Of a stretch of 64,000 nucleotides of DNA, positions 53,096-61,678 are shown piece by piece (within the stretch, counting starts at the first letter, position 1; every line of letters begins with the position of its first letter). The notes under the pieces were generated by a model, which saw nothing but the letters and a program-made list of their open reading frames with translations, had not been told where the DNA came from and did no database searches. The position numbers were made by a program, and so were the translations under genes. The DNA is from Roseiarcus sp963709185 (GTDB lineage Bacteria; Pseudomonadota; Alphaproteobacteria; Rhizobiales; Beijerinckiaceae): the NCBI GenBank assembly GCA_963709185.1, contig CAVPVQ010000022.1, forward strand, positions 496,001 to 560,000, read 5' to 3'.

Positions 53096-55246
53096 ATGAG
53101 ATCGACCTGGCGACGCAGCCTTCCCGCCCTTGTCGGCCTGTTCGCCATATTGTCGTTGCTCGCTGCCCGCGGACTGTTCCCCGATCCGTTCGAGCGGGCG
53201 CGATTGTTCGTCTTCGACTCGCTGCAACGCCTCGCGCCCTGGGAGACGCCGCCCGCCGGGGTCAAGATCGTCGATATCGACGACCAGAGCCTGAAGCGCC
53301 TCGGCCAATGGCCATGGTCGCGCTCTACGCTCGCGCAACTGGTCCGCAACCTTCAGGACCTCGGCGCCAAAGCGATCGCCTTCGACGTCGTGTTCGCCGA
53401 ACCGGACCGCACCTCGCCGGCGTTGCTCGCCGCGGAATGGGAGCGCGCCTTCGGCTGGCGGCGGCCCGCCGCCGACGCGTCGGTCGCCCTTCCCGACTAT
53501 GACCGCGATCTGGCGGCGGCGATCGCCCGCGGGCGCGTGGTGACCGGCTTCGGCCTGCTGGCCGAGGCGAACGGCGCTTCGCCGACGATCAGCGCGAGCC
53601 TCGCAACGATCGGCGGCGACCCCGCCGCCACCGTCAGGAATTTCCGTGGCGCGATTCCCAATCTCCCCGTCCTCGAATCGGCGGCGGCGGGCAATGGCAG
53701 CTTCACTTTCGCCGCCGGTCGCGACGAGATCATCCGCCGCATGCCGATGCTCTCGGCTTTCGATGGCAAGCTCGCGCCGGCGCTCGCCCTGGAGGCGTTG
53801 CGCGTCGCCGAGGACGAGGACACTATCGGGGTGCGCGTCGAACACAACGGCGGCCCGGCGGGGCCGGTCACCGGCTATACCGTTCGGGTCGGCGCCTATG
53901 AGGCGCCGCTCGACCTCGACGGCTCGTTCATCCTGCATCACGGCGCGGAGCCGGCGGGCGGCACGCTGCCGGCCTGGCGCGTGCTCGATCCCGACCAACG
54001 CGCGAAGCTGGCGAGCGAAATCGACGGCCAGATCGTGCTGATCGGCGCCAGCGCGGTCGGCCTGTCCGATCGTCGCGCGACGCCGCTCAATCCGCTCGAG
54101 CCGGGAGTCGACCTGCATGCGCGCGCCATCGAACAGATGCTCGCGCATCACTTCCTGACGCGGCCGGCATGGGCGTCGGGCGGCGAATTCGTCGCGGCGG
54201 CGCTGCTATCGGCGGCGCTGGTCATTCTGGCGACCTATGCCGCGCTGCGCCTCGCCGTCATCGCGCTGGCGGCCTGCGTTGCTCTGCTGATCGGCGCGAC
54301 AGGGTGGGCGTTTTCAGCGGAAGGGCTGCTGCTGGACCCGAGCCTCGTCGTCCTGACGACAATGTGCGGCGGGATCGCAGCGAGCTTCGCGCGCTATTTC
54401 ATCGTCGAGCGCGACGCGGCGCTGCTGCGCTCGGCGTTCACCCATTATCTCGCGCCGGCTCTCGTGCAGGCGCTGGCGCGCGACCCCGGCCGCCTGAAGC
54501 TGGGCGGCGAGCAACGCGAGATGACCTTCCTGTTCACCGATCTCGAAGGCTTCACCCATCTGACCGAAACGACCGCTCCCGAAACGCTGGTCGGCCTGCT
54601 CAACGCCTATCTCGACGGGCTCTGCCGCGTCGCGATGGAGCATGGCGGGACCGTCGACAAGATTGTCGGCGACGCGGTGCATGTGATGTTCAACGCGCCG
54701 CTCGACCAGCCCGATCACGCCGAACGGGGCGTTCGCTGCGCGCTCGCCATCGACGCGTTCGCGCTGCGCTACGTCGTCGAGCAGCGGGCGCGCGGCATTG
54801 CGTTCGGCGTCACCCGGATCGGCGTCAACACCGGGGTCGCGGTGGTCGGCAATTTCGGCGGCGGGCGCCGGTTCGACTACACCGCGCATGGCGACGCGAT
54901 CAACACCGCCGCGCGCCTCGAATCGGCCAACAAGACCTTGGGGACCCGCATCTGCGTCGCCCGCGCCACCGCCGACAAGGTCAACAGCGTCGCGTTCCTG
55001 CCGATCGGCACGCTGATGCTCAAGGGCAAGGCGCAGGGCGTCGACGTTCTCACCCCGCTCGGCGAGGCCGCGGAGGAGTCCTGGAGCCTCGTCTACCGCG
55101 ACGCGTTCGCGCGTCTGTCGGATGGCGACGACGCGGGGCTGGCGGCGCTGGTCGCGCTTCATGAGCGCCATCCCGACAATCCGATCCTCGCGCTGCACGC
55201 CCGCCGCATTCGCGCCGGCGAACGCTCGGTGCGCATGGCCGCGTGA
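53096..55246 (+). CDS. CHASE2-domain class III adenylate/guanylate cyclase
   Basis: 716 aa. One N-terminal membrane helix (8-25). A periplasmic CHASE2 sensor follows at about 40-350 (VDIDDQSLKRLGQWPWSR, AKAIAFDVVFAEPDR, GASAVGLSDRRATPLNPLEP). Three helices lie at about 363-435, and a class III cyclase domain at about 470-650. Metal-binding Asp482 (FTDLEGFT) and Asp526 (VGDAVHV), Lys522, Asp600 and the Asn603/Arg607 pair are all present, so it should be active. Asp600 at the base-recognition position favours ATP, giving cAMP. It converges with the next gene. Confidence 0.88.
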   Translation: MRSTWRRSLPALVGLFAILSLLAARGLFPDPFERARLFVFDSLQRLAPWETPPAGVKIVDIDDQSLKRLGQWPWSRSTLAQLVRNLQDLGAKAIAFDVVFAEPDRTSPALLAAEWERAFGWRRPAADASVALPDYDRDLAAAIARGRVVTGFGLLAEANGASPTISASLATIGGDPAATVRNFRGAIPNLPVLESAAAGNGSFTFAAGRDEIIRRMPMLSAFDGKLAPALALEALRVAEDEDTIGVRVEHNGGPAGPVTGYTVRVGAYEAPLDLDGSFILHHGAEPAGGTLPAWRVLDPDQRAKLASEIDGQIVLIGASAVGLSDRRATPLNPLEPGVDLHARAIEQMLAHHFLTRPAWASGGEFVAAALLSAALVILATYAALRLAVIALAACVALLIGATGWAFSAEGLLLDPSLVVLTTMCGGIAASFARYFIVERDAALLRSAFTHYLAPALVQALARDPGRLKLGGEQREMTFLFTDLEGFTHLTETTAPETLVGLLNAYLDGLCRVAMEHGGTVDKIVGDAVHVMFNAPLDQPDHAERGVRCALAIDAFALRYVVEQRARGIAFGVTRIGVNTGVAVVGNFGGGRRFDYTAHGDAINTAARLESANKTLGTRICVARATADKVNSVAFLPIGTLMLKGKAQGVDVLTPLGEAAEESWSLVYRDAFARLSDGDDAGLAALVALHERHPDNPILALHARRIRAGERSVRMAA

Positions 55247-55258
55247 GCGCCAGCGCGG

Positions 55259-55654
55259 TCAGAGCACGAAAAAAGCCGACGCCAGCCCGATGTTGGTGAT
55301 CTGATGCAGCAACTGATCGAAGCCGATCAGCCACCAGAACGCAGAGTCCTGCGCATCCCAGCCGCCGCGATTGCCGACCAGCGCCTTGCAGCGATCGATC
55401 GTCGCGTGAATGACGAGGTCGACAAGGGCGAGCCACCACAGGCGCGGCGCGAGCAGCAGCGCGATGACCAGGGTGAAACCGGTGTGGCAGAGGACGTGGA
55501 CGGCGAGCGGCGCGAACCAGCCGAGGCTGCGCTCCTTGCCGCGCGCCATCCAGCTCGTCTGCAGCAGGAAGTCGGCCACATAGTGCTTGAGCGTCATCGC
55601 CAGAAGAAGGAGACAGAAGGACCAGAGCGGAACGAGGGGGCCAAGCTGCGGCAC
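55259..55654 (-). CDS. DUF3307 membrane protein
   Basis: 131 aa with four hydrophobic segments. It carries the family pattern KHYVADFLLQTSWMARGKER, an internal HVLCHTGFTLVIAL, and VDLVIHATIDRCKA with the conserved His/Asp. The C terminus FDQLLHQITNIGLA contains DQ-xx-H. These His/Asp residues in the membrane suggest a metal site, but the function is unknown. It ends 12 bases from the convergent cyclase gene. Confidence 0.8.
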   Translation of the reverse strand: MPQLGPLVPLWSFCLLLLAMTLKHYVADFLLQTSWMARGKERSLGWFAPLAVHVLCHTGFTLVIALLLAPRLWWLALVDLVIHATIDRCKALVGNRGGWDAQDSAFWWLIGFDQLLHQITNIGLASAFFVL

Positions 55655-55835
55655 GATGACATCCAGCGAACGGAACGGCGGATATTGGACGGCACCATCG
55701 CTGATATTTCGTTAAGCCGCCAGTGTCCGCCGCGCGCCCGACCTCGCGCCTTGCTCGAATCGCAGGCTTGTGGGATCGTCGCGCTCGGGTGATCGCCAGA
55801 GCCTTGAGGCGGGGCATTCCGGGGACAGCGTCGCG

Positions 55836-56480
55836 ATGATCCTTGGCGTTCTGAACCAGAAGGGCGGCGTCGGCAAGACCACGCTGGCCGTCAATCTCGC
55901 CGCGACGCTGGCCAGTTCCGGCGCCCGCGTGCTGCTGGTCGACGCCGACCCCCAGGGCAGCGCGCTGGCGTGGTCGGGCGCGCGCGAGCGGGCGCCGCTG
56001 TTCGCGGTGGTCGGCAAGGCGTCGCCGAGCCTGCATCGCGAGCTGCCGCTCATCGTCAAGGACTATGATTTCGCGCTGATCGACGGCGCGCCGCGCATCA
56101 ATGACCTCGGGCGCGCGGCGATCCTCGCCAGCGACGTGGTCCTGATCCCGGTGCAGCCATCGCCCTACGATGTGTGGGCGGCCGCCGACACCGTGCAACT
56201 GATCCGCGAGGCTCGCCAGTTCAAGCCGAACTTGAGGGCGGCGTTCGTCATCAATCGCCGCATCGCGCGAACCGCGATCGGCCGCGACGTGGCGGCGGCG
56301 CTGGCGCAGTTCGAGGAGGTTCCCGTCCTTTCCGCCATGCTGACCCAGCGGGTGATTTACGCCGAGAGCGCCGCACGGGGGCTCTCGGTGATCGAGGCCG
56401 CCCCGAAGAGCGAGGCCGCGCGGGAAATGCGCGCGCTCGCCAGGCAGGCGGTCGGCGAGAAGGAAAGGAAGGCGGCATGA
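55836..56480 (+). CDS. ParA-family ATPase
   Basis: 214 aa from ATG 55836 with GGGGA upstream. It has the deviant Walker A (LNQKGGVGKTTLAVNLAATL), Walker A' (LLVDADPQGSALAW) and switch II (YDFALIDGAPRINDL). The short length and the PVQPSPYDVWAAADTVQLIR segment resemble VirC1/orphan ParA proteins, not the chromosomal Soj type. No parB or parS-like site is adjacent. Its stop overlaps the next start as ATGA. It may position a membrane or envelope complex, or be a plasmid relic. Confidence 0.85.
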   Translation: MILGVLNQKGGVGKTTLAVNLAATLASSGARVLLVDADPQGSALAWSGARERAPLFAVVGKASPSLHRELPLIVKDYDFALIDGAPRINDLGRAAILASDVVLIPVQPSPYDVWAAADTVQLIREARQFKPNLRAAFVINRRIARTAIGRDVAAALAQFEEVPVLSAMLTQRVIYAESAARGLSVIEAAPKSEAAREMRALARQAVGEKERKAA

Positions 56481-56815
56481 GCAAGAAGACCGTGGTGTTC
56501 AACATGCCGGCCAAAGACGGACGGCGCGCCGACGCGCCGCGAACGCCGGCGCGAGGCGAGGAGTCGGCGCTGCCGGTTCCCTGGAGCGCCGCGCCGGCGC
56601 CCGAGGCAGTCGGCTCGTCGCCGGACCAATGGGTGCGCGACCGGCACGCGCGCGCGGTCGTGGAGCGGCCGATCGCAACGGGCGGCGTGGTGATCGATCT
56701 GGCGGCCAGGCGCGACCTCATCCAGGTCGCGGCGCTGATGCTGCTGGTGCCGCCGATGCTCGGCTGGTTCTGGCTGTTTAATTTCGTCAACGGCCAGCGG
56801 CGCCGTTTGGAGTGA
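56477..56815 (+). CDS. Small single-pass membrane protein coupled to ParA
   Basis: 112 aa from the ATG in the ATGA overlap. An N-terminal proline-rich cytoplasmic region (residues 1-85, DRHARAVVERPIATGG) is followed by one strong membrane helix near the C terminus (LIQVAALMLLVPPMLGWFWL). The tail is basic (NGQRRRLE). No family was recognised. Translational coupling suggests it is the membrane partner or cargo adaptor of the ParA ATPase. Confidence 0.65.
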   Translation: MSKKTVVFNMPAKDGRRADAPRTPARGEESALPVPWSAAPAPEAVGSSPDQWVRDRHARAVVERPIATGGVVIDLAARRDLIQVAALMLLVPPMLGWFWLFNFVNGQRRRLE

Positions 56816-56850
56816 ATGATCCTGAAGGGTCGTTTGTTCGGGTGCGTGCG

Positions 56851-58043
56851 ATGAGGGGATTGGCGATTCGATGGATCGGCGGCGGCGTTCTGCGCGCACT
56901 GGCCGGCGCTTGCGTCAGTCTTGTCCTCGGCGCCGCCGCCGCTTCGGCGCAGACGCCGTTCTATCAGCCGACGCCGCGGGAGATCGACGGGCCGCCCGGC
57001 ACGATCATCCGGCAGGAGCCGATGGCCTTCGCGCCGGCCTATATCTCGGCGGTTCGCGTGCTCTATCGTTCTCGCGGGCTGCATGGCGAGCCGATCGCCG
57101 TGTCGGGCGTGGTGATCGCGCCGCGCGGCGCGCCGCCGCCCGGCGGCCGGCCGATCGTCGCCTGGGCGCATCCGACGTCCGGCGTGGCGACGCGTTGCGC
57201 GCCCTCGCTGGCGATGTTCGTGTTCGAGCAGATCCAGGGGCTCCGCAACATGGCCGACCGCGGCTTTGTCGTCGCCGCGACCGACTATCCGGGTCTCGGC
57301 GCGCCCGGCGTTCACCCTTATCTTGTGGGCGAGAGCGAAGCGCGCGCGACGCTCGACATCGTGCGCGCCGCGCGGTCGATCACGGCGACCGCCGCGTCGA
57401 GCGATTTTGCGGTGTGGGGTCATTCGCAAGGCGGGCAGGCGGCGCTCTATGTCGGCCTGATCGCCAAGCGCTACGCGCCGGAGCTGCATCTGGTCGGCGT
57501 CGCCGCCGCCGCGCCGGCGACCGAGCTGGCGAGGCTGATGGGCGATGATCTCGGCAGCCCGGGCGGCGACAATCTGACCTCGATGACGCTGTGGTCATGG
57601 CAGCGCGTGTTCGGCGCGCCGATGAGCCGCGTTGTCGAGTCGCGCGCCGTTCCGGTCGTCGACCGGCTCGCTCTGGCCTGCATCGAGTTCGGTCTATGAC
57701 ATCCTGGTGCGCCGCCGCATCGGGGCGCGGCTGCGCGACGGCTTTCTCTCCGTGAAGAATCCGCTCGCTCTCGAACCCTGGCGTTCGCTCGCCGCCGCCA
57801 ACACGCCGGGGACGTTGCCGCGCGACGTCCCGCTGTTCATCGCGCAAGGCTTGAACGACCAGCTCGTGCGGCCCGAGGTGACGCGCGACTATGTCGCGCG
57901 CTCCTGCCGCGCCGGCGGCAAGGTCCGTTTCTTCGCGATGCCGGGCGTCGGTCACGGTCTGGCCGCGCATGACAGCGCCGAGGGCGGCGGTGGAGTGGAT
58001 CGCCGGCCGTTTCGCCGGCGAAGCGCCGCCCGACGATTGCTAG
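56851..58043 (+). CDS. Secretory lipase-type alpha/beta hydrolase, two +1 frameshifts
   Basis: With one base removed at 57688-57689 and one at 57982-57984 this is 396 aa. Signal peptide at residues about 10-33 (SLVLGAAAASAQ). The nucleophile is in WGHSQGGQAAL, a candidate catalytic Asp in AQGLNDQLV, and the His in MPGVGHGLAAHD. The layout fits the secretory-lipase (LIP) group acting on esters outside the cytoplasm. The first break (GAGTCGGTC read as GAGTTCGGTC) again lies at a GANTC site. The start is uncertain; GTG 56812 overlaps the previous gene. Confidence 0.78.
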
Positions 58044-58083
58044 GGCGAGCCGGTTGGCGCAGTTTCACTCGCGGAGCAAATCG

Positions 58084-58549
58084 ATGCGCGCTCTTAGCTT
58101 TGGCGTACTGGCGGCTTGCGGTCTGTCGCTGATCGTTTTTCCGGCGCCGGCGCCGGCTGCGCAACTTTCCGCCGCGTATTGTCGGAGCGCCGCAAGCACC
58201 GACGCGCGAGCGGTTCCCGGTTCCCTCGCGCCCGCGGTCGCCAAGGCGTTCGGACTCGACGAACAGGCGGTGAAGGGCGCCAGCTACTATCGCTGCGCCG
58301 GCCGCCGTCTGCTGGCCTGCGTCGTCGGGGCCAACCTGCCGTGCGGCAGGGCCGACGTCCGCCGCCGGCTGCCCGGCGCCGGCGACTATTGCCGGCAGAA
58401 TCCCGGCTCGACCTTCATTCCGATGGCGGTCACCGGGCACGACACTGATTTACGCCTGGCGCTGCGCCGGCGCCGTCGCTGCGCCGGGCGCGCCGATCGA
58501 GCGGGTCGACCGGCAGGGCTTCGTCGCGCGCGTCTGGAAGCCTCTCTGA
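58084..58549 (+). CDS. Secreted cysteine-rich hypothetical protein, one +1 frameshift
   Basis: 154 aa after removing one base near 58446. The tail then reads GHDTIYAWRCAGAVAAPGAP and ends VARVWKPL. A signal peptide (residues 5-26, PAPAAQ) precedes a region with seven spaced cysteines (AAYCRSAA, YYRCAGRR, LLACVV, LPCGRADV, GDYCRQN, WRCAG). It is probably disulfide-bonded in the periplasm. Similar small secreted proteins occur in Rhizobiales, with no known function. Confidence 0.6.
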
Positions 58550-58934
58550 GCGGATACGTTCGCATCATCGGCCGCCGGCCGTCGCCCGAAAAGAAGAGCC
58601 GCCGGGAGCCATGGAGCACCCCCGGCGGCCCTCGCCCATGGGGCAGTGCGGAACCCGACAGGCAGACTCCTTTACGGGAGGCCGGACCGATAGTTTCAAT
58701 GGTCGGCGCGAGTCACACTTTCGTCATCGCCATGCGTGCGGACAGCGAACGGAATGTGTCGGCGGCCCGCTATTCATGGCGGCGCGGCGGCGCGATCACG
58801 GCCAATCACGGAAAGATCGCGGCATCGTGCGCCAGCCGCAAATTGAATCGTCGGACTTTTGATCCACGTGGCAGCGATCGACCGGAGGAGCATGGGGCTC
58901 CTCGTCGAACCAAAGTGGATGAAGGTAAAATACG
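58550..58934. other. Intergenic stretch with one hairpin
   Basis: 385 bases with no supported gene. GCCGCCGGG (58598-58606) pairs with CCCGGCGGC (58621-58629) around a 14-base loop, which could end the upstream transcript although no T run follows. The remainder probably holds the promoter of the next small gene. No clear hexamers were identified. Confidence 0.35.
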
Positions 58935-59177
58935 ATGCGCAATGTTGTTGCAATCGGAGCTACGGCAATCGTCCTCTCGCTCGGCGCCGGCGCCGCCACC
59001 GCCAATGGCCCGGCGTCCTCGCCCTACGAGATCATTGTTCCGCAGCAGCCGACGGCGTCGTTGTTCGCCACGCCGATGAGCGAGGGACGCTCGGCGGTGG
59101 TCGACCGCAGCCAGGGCGGCTATGCCGCGCCGGCCGCGACGCCCGAGGATCTGACCTATTATTCGCGCGGGCGGTAA
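58935..59177 (+). CDS. Small secreted hypothetical protein
   Basis: 80 aa, starting MRNVVAIGATAIVLSLGAGA, with a signal peptide cleaved near ATANG. The mature part is about 56 residues with no cysteine (YEIIVPQQPTASLFATPM, ending TPEDLTYYSRGR). No family was recognised. GAAGGT lies upstream of the start. A GC hairpin (59192-59210) follows the stop. Confidence 0.5.
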   Translation: MRNVVAIGATAIVLSLGAGAATANGPASSPYEIIVPQQPTASLFATPMSEGRSAVVDRSQGGYAAPAATPEDLTYYSRGR

Positions 59178-59191
59178 GCGAAGACGCAAAG

Positions 59192-59210
59192 CCGGCGGCG
59201 CAGCCGCCGG
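59192..59210 (+). terminator. GC-rich hairpin after the small secreted gene
   Basis: CCGGCGGC (59192-59199) pairs perfectly with GCCGCCGG (59203-59210) over a 3-base loop. No T run follows, so it may only stabilise the 3' end or need Rho. A second hairpin (GAGGCGCC/GGCGCCTC) follows at about 59225-59244. Confidence 0.4.
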
Positions 59211-59373
59211 AGCGACCACGACCGGGAGGCGCCGCGAGGCGCCTCTCGCCGCGTCTGGCCTATCCCGGCCGACCGCCGCCGTGAAAATAATCCATCATCG
59301 GCGCGTGTGATGATGGAACCAATCGCCCCGACGAACGCTTTGGTGAGACTTTCTGTTTCCTCCCCCAACTCGG

Positions 59374-59401
59374 GCCGCTCCTTCATGGGCGGCTTTTTTT
59401 T
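59374..59401 (+). terminator. Intrinsic terminator
   Basis: A 7-bp stem (GCCGCTC 59374-59380 with GGGCGGC 59387-59393, one G-T pair) and a 6-base loop are followed by eight T residues (59394-59401). No gene ends just upstream. The terminated transcript is therefore either read-through from the small secreted gene or an untranslated RNA of about 100 bases carrying a CCTCCCCC stretch just before the stem. Confidence 0.75.
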
Positions 59402-59471
59402 GGCCGCCGCAGCGCCGGAACCCCCTTGCCCCGGAAGCGTTCTCGGATATCTCGCAAGCCAGGAGGCCGAT

Positions 59472-59693
59472 ATGGACAGGGAGCAAATCCGCCCGCTTGG
59501 CAGACCCGCGCTCGGCGCTGTCGACGCCGCCGCCAACGAACATGACGCGTGGTCGCTGGCGGAGCACGCGATCGGCAACGCCGCCATGGCGGCGCGTGAC
59601 GCGTTGGCCGATATCGCCGAGACCGCCCGCGAACTGACGCAACGAATCGATGCGGCGAAGGCGAAGGGCCGCATGGATTCCGGCGATCGTTAG
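59472..59693 (+). CDS. Small helical hypothetical protein
   Basis: 73 aa. Start ATG 59472 was chosen for the AGGAGG site at 59461-59466. The same frame is open further back through the terminator, which is rejected. The sequence is alanine-rich and helical (EHAIGNAAMAARDALADIAE, ELTQRIDAAKAKG), compatible with a short coiled coil. It has no signal peptide. No family was recognised. Confidence 0.5.
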   Translation: MDREQIRPLGRPALGAVDAAANEHDAWSLAEHAIGNAAMAARDALADIAETARELTQRIDAAKAKGRMDSGDR

Positions 59694-59849
59694 CGCGCTC
59701 GCGGTCGTCCGCATCCGCCCGCGCTTCGTCCGCCGACGTTTGTCTCGCATGGGATGATTCGCGCAGCCAATTCTTTTGGCGCCATCATCTTCGAACCTGA
59801 CGCTATCGCGCACCTGGGCGGGCGAGTCGACGCGCGCCGATGCGTGCAC

Positions 59850-59878
59850 TTGAAATGTTCTAGCAACCTTTCATAAGA
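59850..59878 (+). promoter_or_regulatory. Possible promoter upstream of lanM
   Basis: TTGAAA (59850-59855), 17 bases, then ATAAGA (59873-59878) lie 115 bases before the lanM start, in the most AT-rich part of the 299-base gap 59694-59992. The match is moderate. Nothing else notable was seen in this gap. Confidence 0.4.
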
Positions 59879-59992
59879 ATATGCCGGGGTCGTATGAAGC
59901 GCAGGTGAGTCGAGCGAAATGGCGCGGGATAGGCGCCCATCGGCAACGCGACTGGCGATTCGTGATCTGATTTCGGCAAGGAGACTCAACCC

Positions 59993-60394
59993 ATGATCCG
60001 TGCTCCCCATCTGGCGTTCGCGGCCCTCATCGCCGCCGCCGCGTTGTCCGCGCCGCCGTCGTTCGCCGCTTCGGCCGCGATGAGGATGTTCGACACCGAC
60101 AAGGACGGAACCCTCGACATGGCCGAGGCTGCCGCCGCCGCCGGCGCGCTGTTCGATCGCCTCGACCGCGACAAGGACGGGACGCTGGACGCCAAGGAAT
60201 TGCGCGGTCGTGTCTCCGCGGCCGGTTTCAAGGCTGCCGATCCCGATCACGACGGCACGCTCACCAGGGACGAGTATCTCGCTTTGGTCGCGCAATGGTT
60301 CAAGGACGCCGATCCCGACGGCGACGGAAAGATCGACGAGAAGGAGTTGCGCTCGCCGGCCGGAAGGAAGCTGCAAAGGCTGCTCGGGCGCTGA
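59993..60394 (+). CDS. lanM: Lanmodulin-type lanthanide-binding EF-hand protein
   Basis: 133 aa with AAGGAG 8 bases upstream and a signal peptide to about residue 25 (PPSFAA), so periplasmic. Four EF loops lie at 34-45, 58-69, 83-94 and 107-118. Neighbouring loops are only 12-13 residues apart, the lanmodulin hallmark. DKDGTLDAKELRGRVS and the terminal SPAG line up without gaps against Methylorubrum extorquens LanM, also 133 aa. The diagnostic Pro at loop position 2 is kept in EF3 and EF4 but is Thr in EF1 and Arg in EF2. Loop position 9 is Asp except in EF3 (Thr91). No lanthanide uptake or xoxF genes are in the window. Confidence 0.9.
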   Translation: MIRAPHLAFAALIAAAALSAPPSFAASAAMRMFDTDKDGTLDMAEAAAAAGALFDRLDRDKDGTLDAKELRGRVSAAGFKAADPDHDGTLTRDEYLALVAQWFKDADPDGDGKIDEKELRSPAGRKLQRLLGR

Positions 60395-60431
60395 CGCCGG
60401 CGCAACCTATGATGTCACGATGCAGGTCCAC

Positions 60432-60546
60432 ACGTCATTGCGAGCGGCAGCGAAGCAATCCAAACGAGAGTCAGAGCAGCTTCAGTCTGGATTGCTTCTC
60501 AAGGCGAATGCAACGCATTCGTCCGGGCTACGCTCCCTCGCAATTG
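60432..60546. repeat. Dispersed inverted repeat of the CATTGCGAG...GCAATCC type
   Basis: The inner arms GAAGCAATCCA (60452-60462) and TGGATTGCTTC (60488-60498) are exact complements. The outer arms CATTGCGAG (60436-60444) and CTCGCAATTG (60537-60546) match apart from one base. This nested element is widespread between genes in Bradyrhizobium-like alphaproteobacteria. It lies downstream of lanM and probably ends or stabilises its mRNA. Confidence 0.75.
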
Positions 60547-60577
60547 TCCGGCCTCTTGCAAAACGGTTCGTCGCGTC

Positions 60578-61678
60578 CTACCCGCGCGGCGGCGCGATGG
60601 TGAGGTAGAGGATGCGCTTCTGCTCGACCCGCGCCCTGGCGAGGCTGTCGAGGATCAGGCCGCAGACGCCGATCAGCGCGGCGAACAGGGTGAGCCCGGT
60701 GCACAGCACGACGGTCGGGATGCGCGGCACCAGGCCGGTCTTGATGAAGGTCGCGAAGATTGGGACCGCCAGCACGATCGCCAGCCCCATCGCCGCGCCG
60801 GCGATCGAACCGAAGAACATCGCCGGCCGCGTCTCCTTGAGCAGCAGCGCGAAGGTCGAGAGGATGCGCAGGCCGTCGCGCACCGTGCGCAGCTTCGACG
60901 ACGAGCCCTCCTCGCGCTTGCCGTAGGGCAGCACGATCTCGGCGGTCGGCAGTTTCAACTGGCTGGCGTGCACCGAAAGCTCGGTCTCGATCTCGAAGCC
61001 CGACGACAAGGCCGGGAAGCTTTTGACGAAGCGTCGCGAAAAAGCGCGGTAGCCCGAAAAGATGTCGTCGAACCCGGCGCCGAACAGCGCGTGATAGAGC
61101 CGGTTGAACAGGCGGTTGCCGATCGCATGGCCGCGCCGGTGGGCGTCCTCGCCGATCATCGCGCGGGCGCCGATCGCCATGTCGACATTGTCGTTTTCGA
61201 CGCAGGCGACGAGCCGCGGCGCGGCGGCCGCGTCATAGGTGCCGTCGCCGTCGGCCATCAGGTAGATGTCGGCGTCGATGTCGGCGAACATCCGCCGCAC
61301 CACATTGCCTTTGCCGGGCCTGGGTTCGAAGCGCACCTCGGCGCCGGCCTCGGCGGCGATCGCCGCCGTCGCGTCGGTCGAGGCGTTGTCATAGACGATC
61401 AGCCGCGCGCCGGGCAGGGCGGCTGAGAATTCGCGCACCACCCGGCCGATCGACGCCGCCTCATTGTGGCATGGCAGCACCACGGCGACCCGCGGCATCG
61501 CGGGGTCCCGTGCGACATCGAGCCCGTCGAGCGCGCCTCGCATGTGCCGCGCGGCGGCGCGTAGCGAGCGGGCCAGCGCGTCCGACCCCTGGGGCTTCGG
61601 CGCGGGCGGCGCGGCGAGGCCGGCGTCCGCCGGCGATCGGCGGTCGGCGGCCGGCGCGGCGCGTTCAATATTCGACAT
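60578..61678 (-). CDS. GT2-family polyprenyl-phosphate glycosyltransferase
   Basis: 366 aa. A GT-A fold (VAVVLPCHNEAASIGRVVRE, LIVYDNASTDATAAIAAEAG, LMADGDGTYD with the metal-binding Asp residues) is followed by SGYRAFSRRFVKSFPALSSG. Two C-terminal membrane helices complete it (GSIAGAAMGLAIVLAVPIFA, VVLCTGLTLFAALIGVCGLI). This is the dolichyl/undecaprenyl-phosphate sugar transferase layout. It would supply the lipid-linked sugar used by periplasmic GT-C enzymes such as the next, divergent gene. Confidence 0.85.
   Translation of the reverse strand: MSNIERAAPAADRRSPADAGLAAPPAPKPQGSDALARSLRAAARHMRGALDGLDVARDPAMPRVAVVLPCHNEAASIGRVVREFSAALPGARLIVYDNASTDATAAIAAEAGAEVRFEPRPGKGNVVRRMFADIDADIYLMADGDGTYDAAAAPRLVACVENDNVDMAIGARAMIGEDAHRRGHAIGNRLFNRLYHALFGAGFDDIFSGYRAFSRRFVKSFPALSSGFEIETELSVHASQLKLPTAEIVLPYGKREEGSSSKLRTVRDGLRILSTFALLLKETRPAMFFGSIAGAAMGLAIVLAVPIFATFIKTGLVPRIPTVVLCTGLTLFAALIGVCGLILDSLARARVEQKRILYLTIAPPRG

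Noticed and set aside
57680..57990. Lipase as a decayed pseudogene
   Set aside because: Both breaks are the same +1 type seen in essential genes, and all catalytic motifs are intact after correction.
59993..60394. Calmodulin-like calcium sensor
   Set aside because: The hands are only 12-13 residues apart and the protein is secreted and matches lanmodulin end to end, unlike calmodulin-type pairs.
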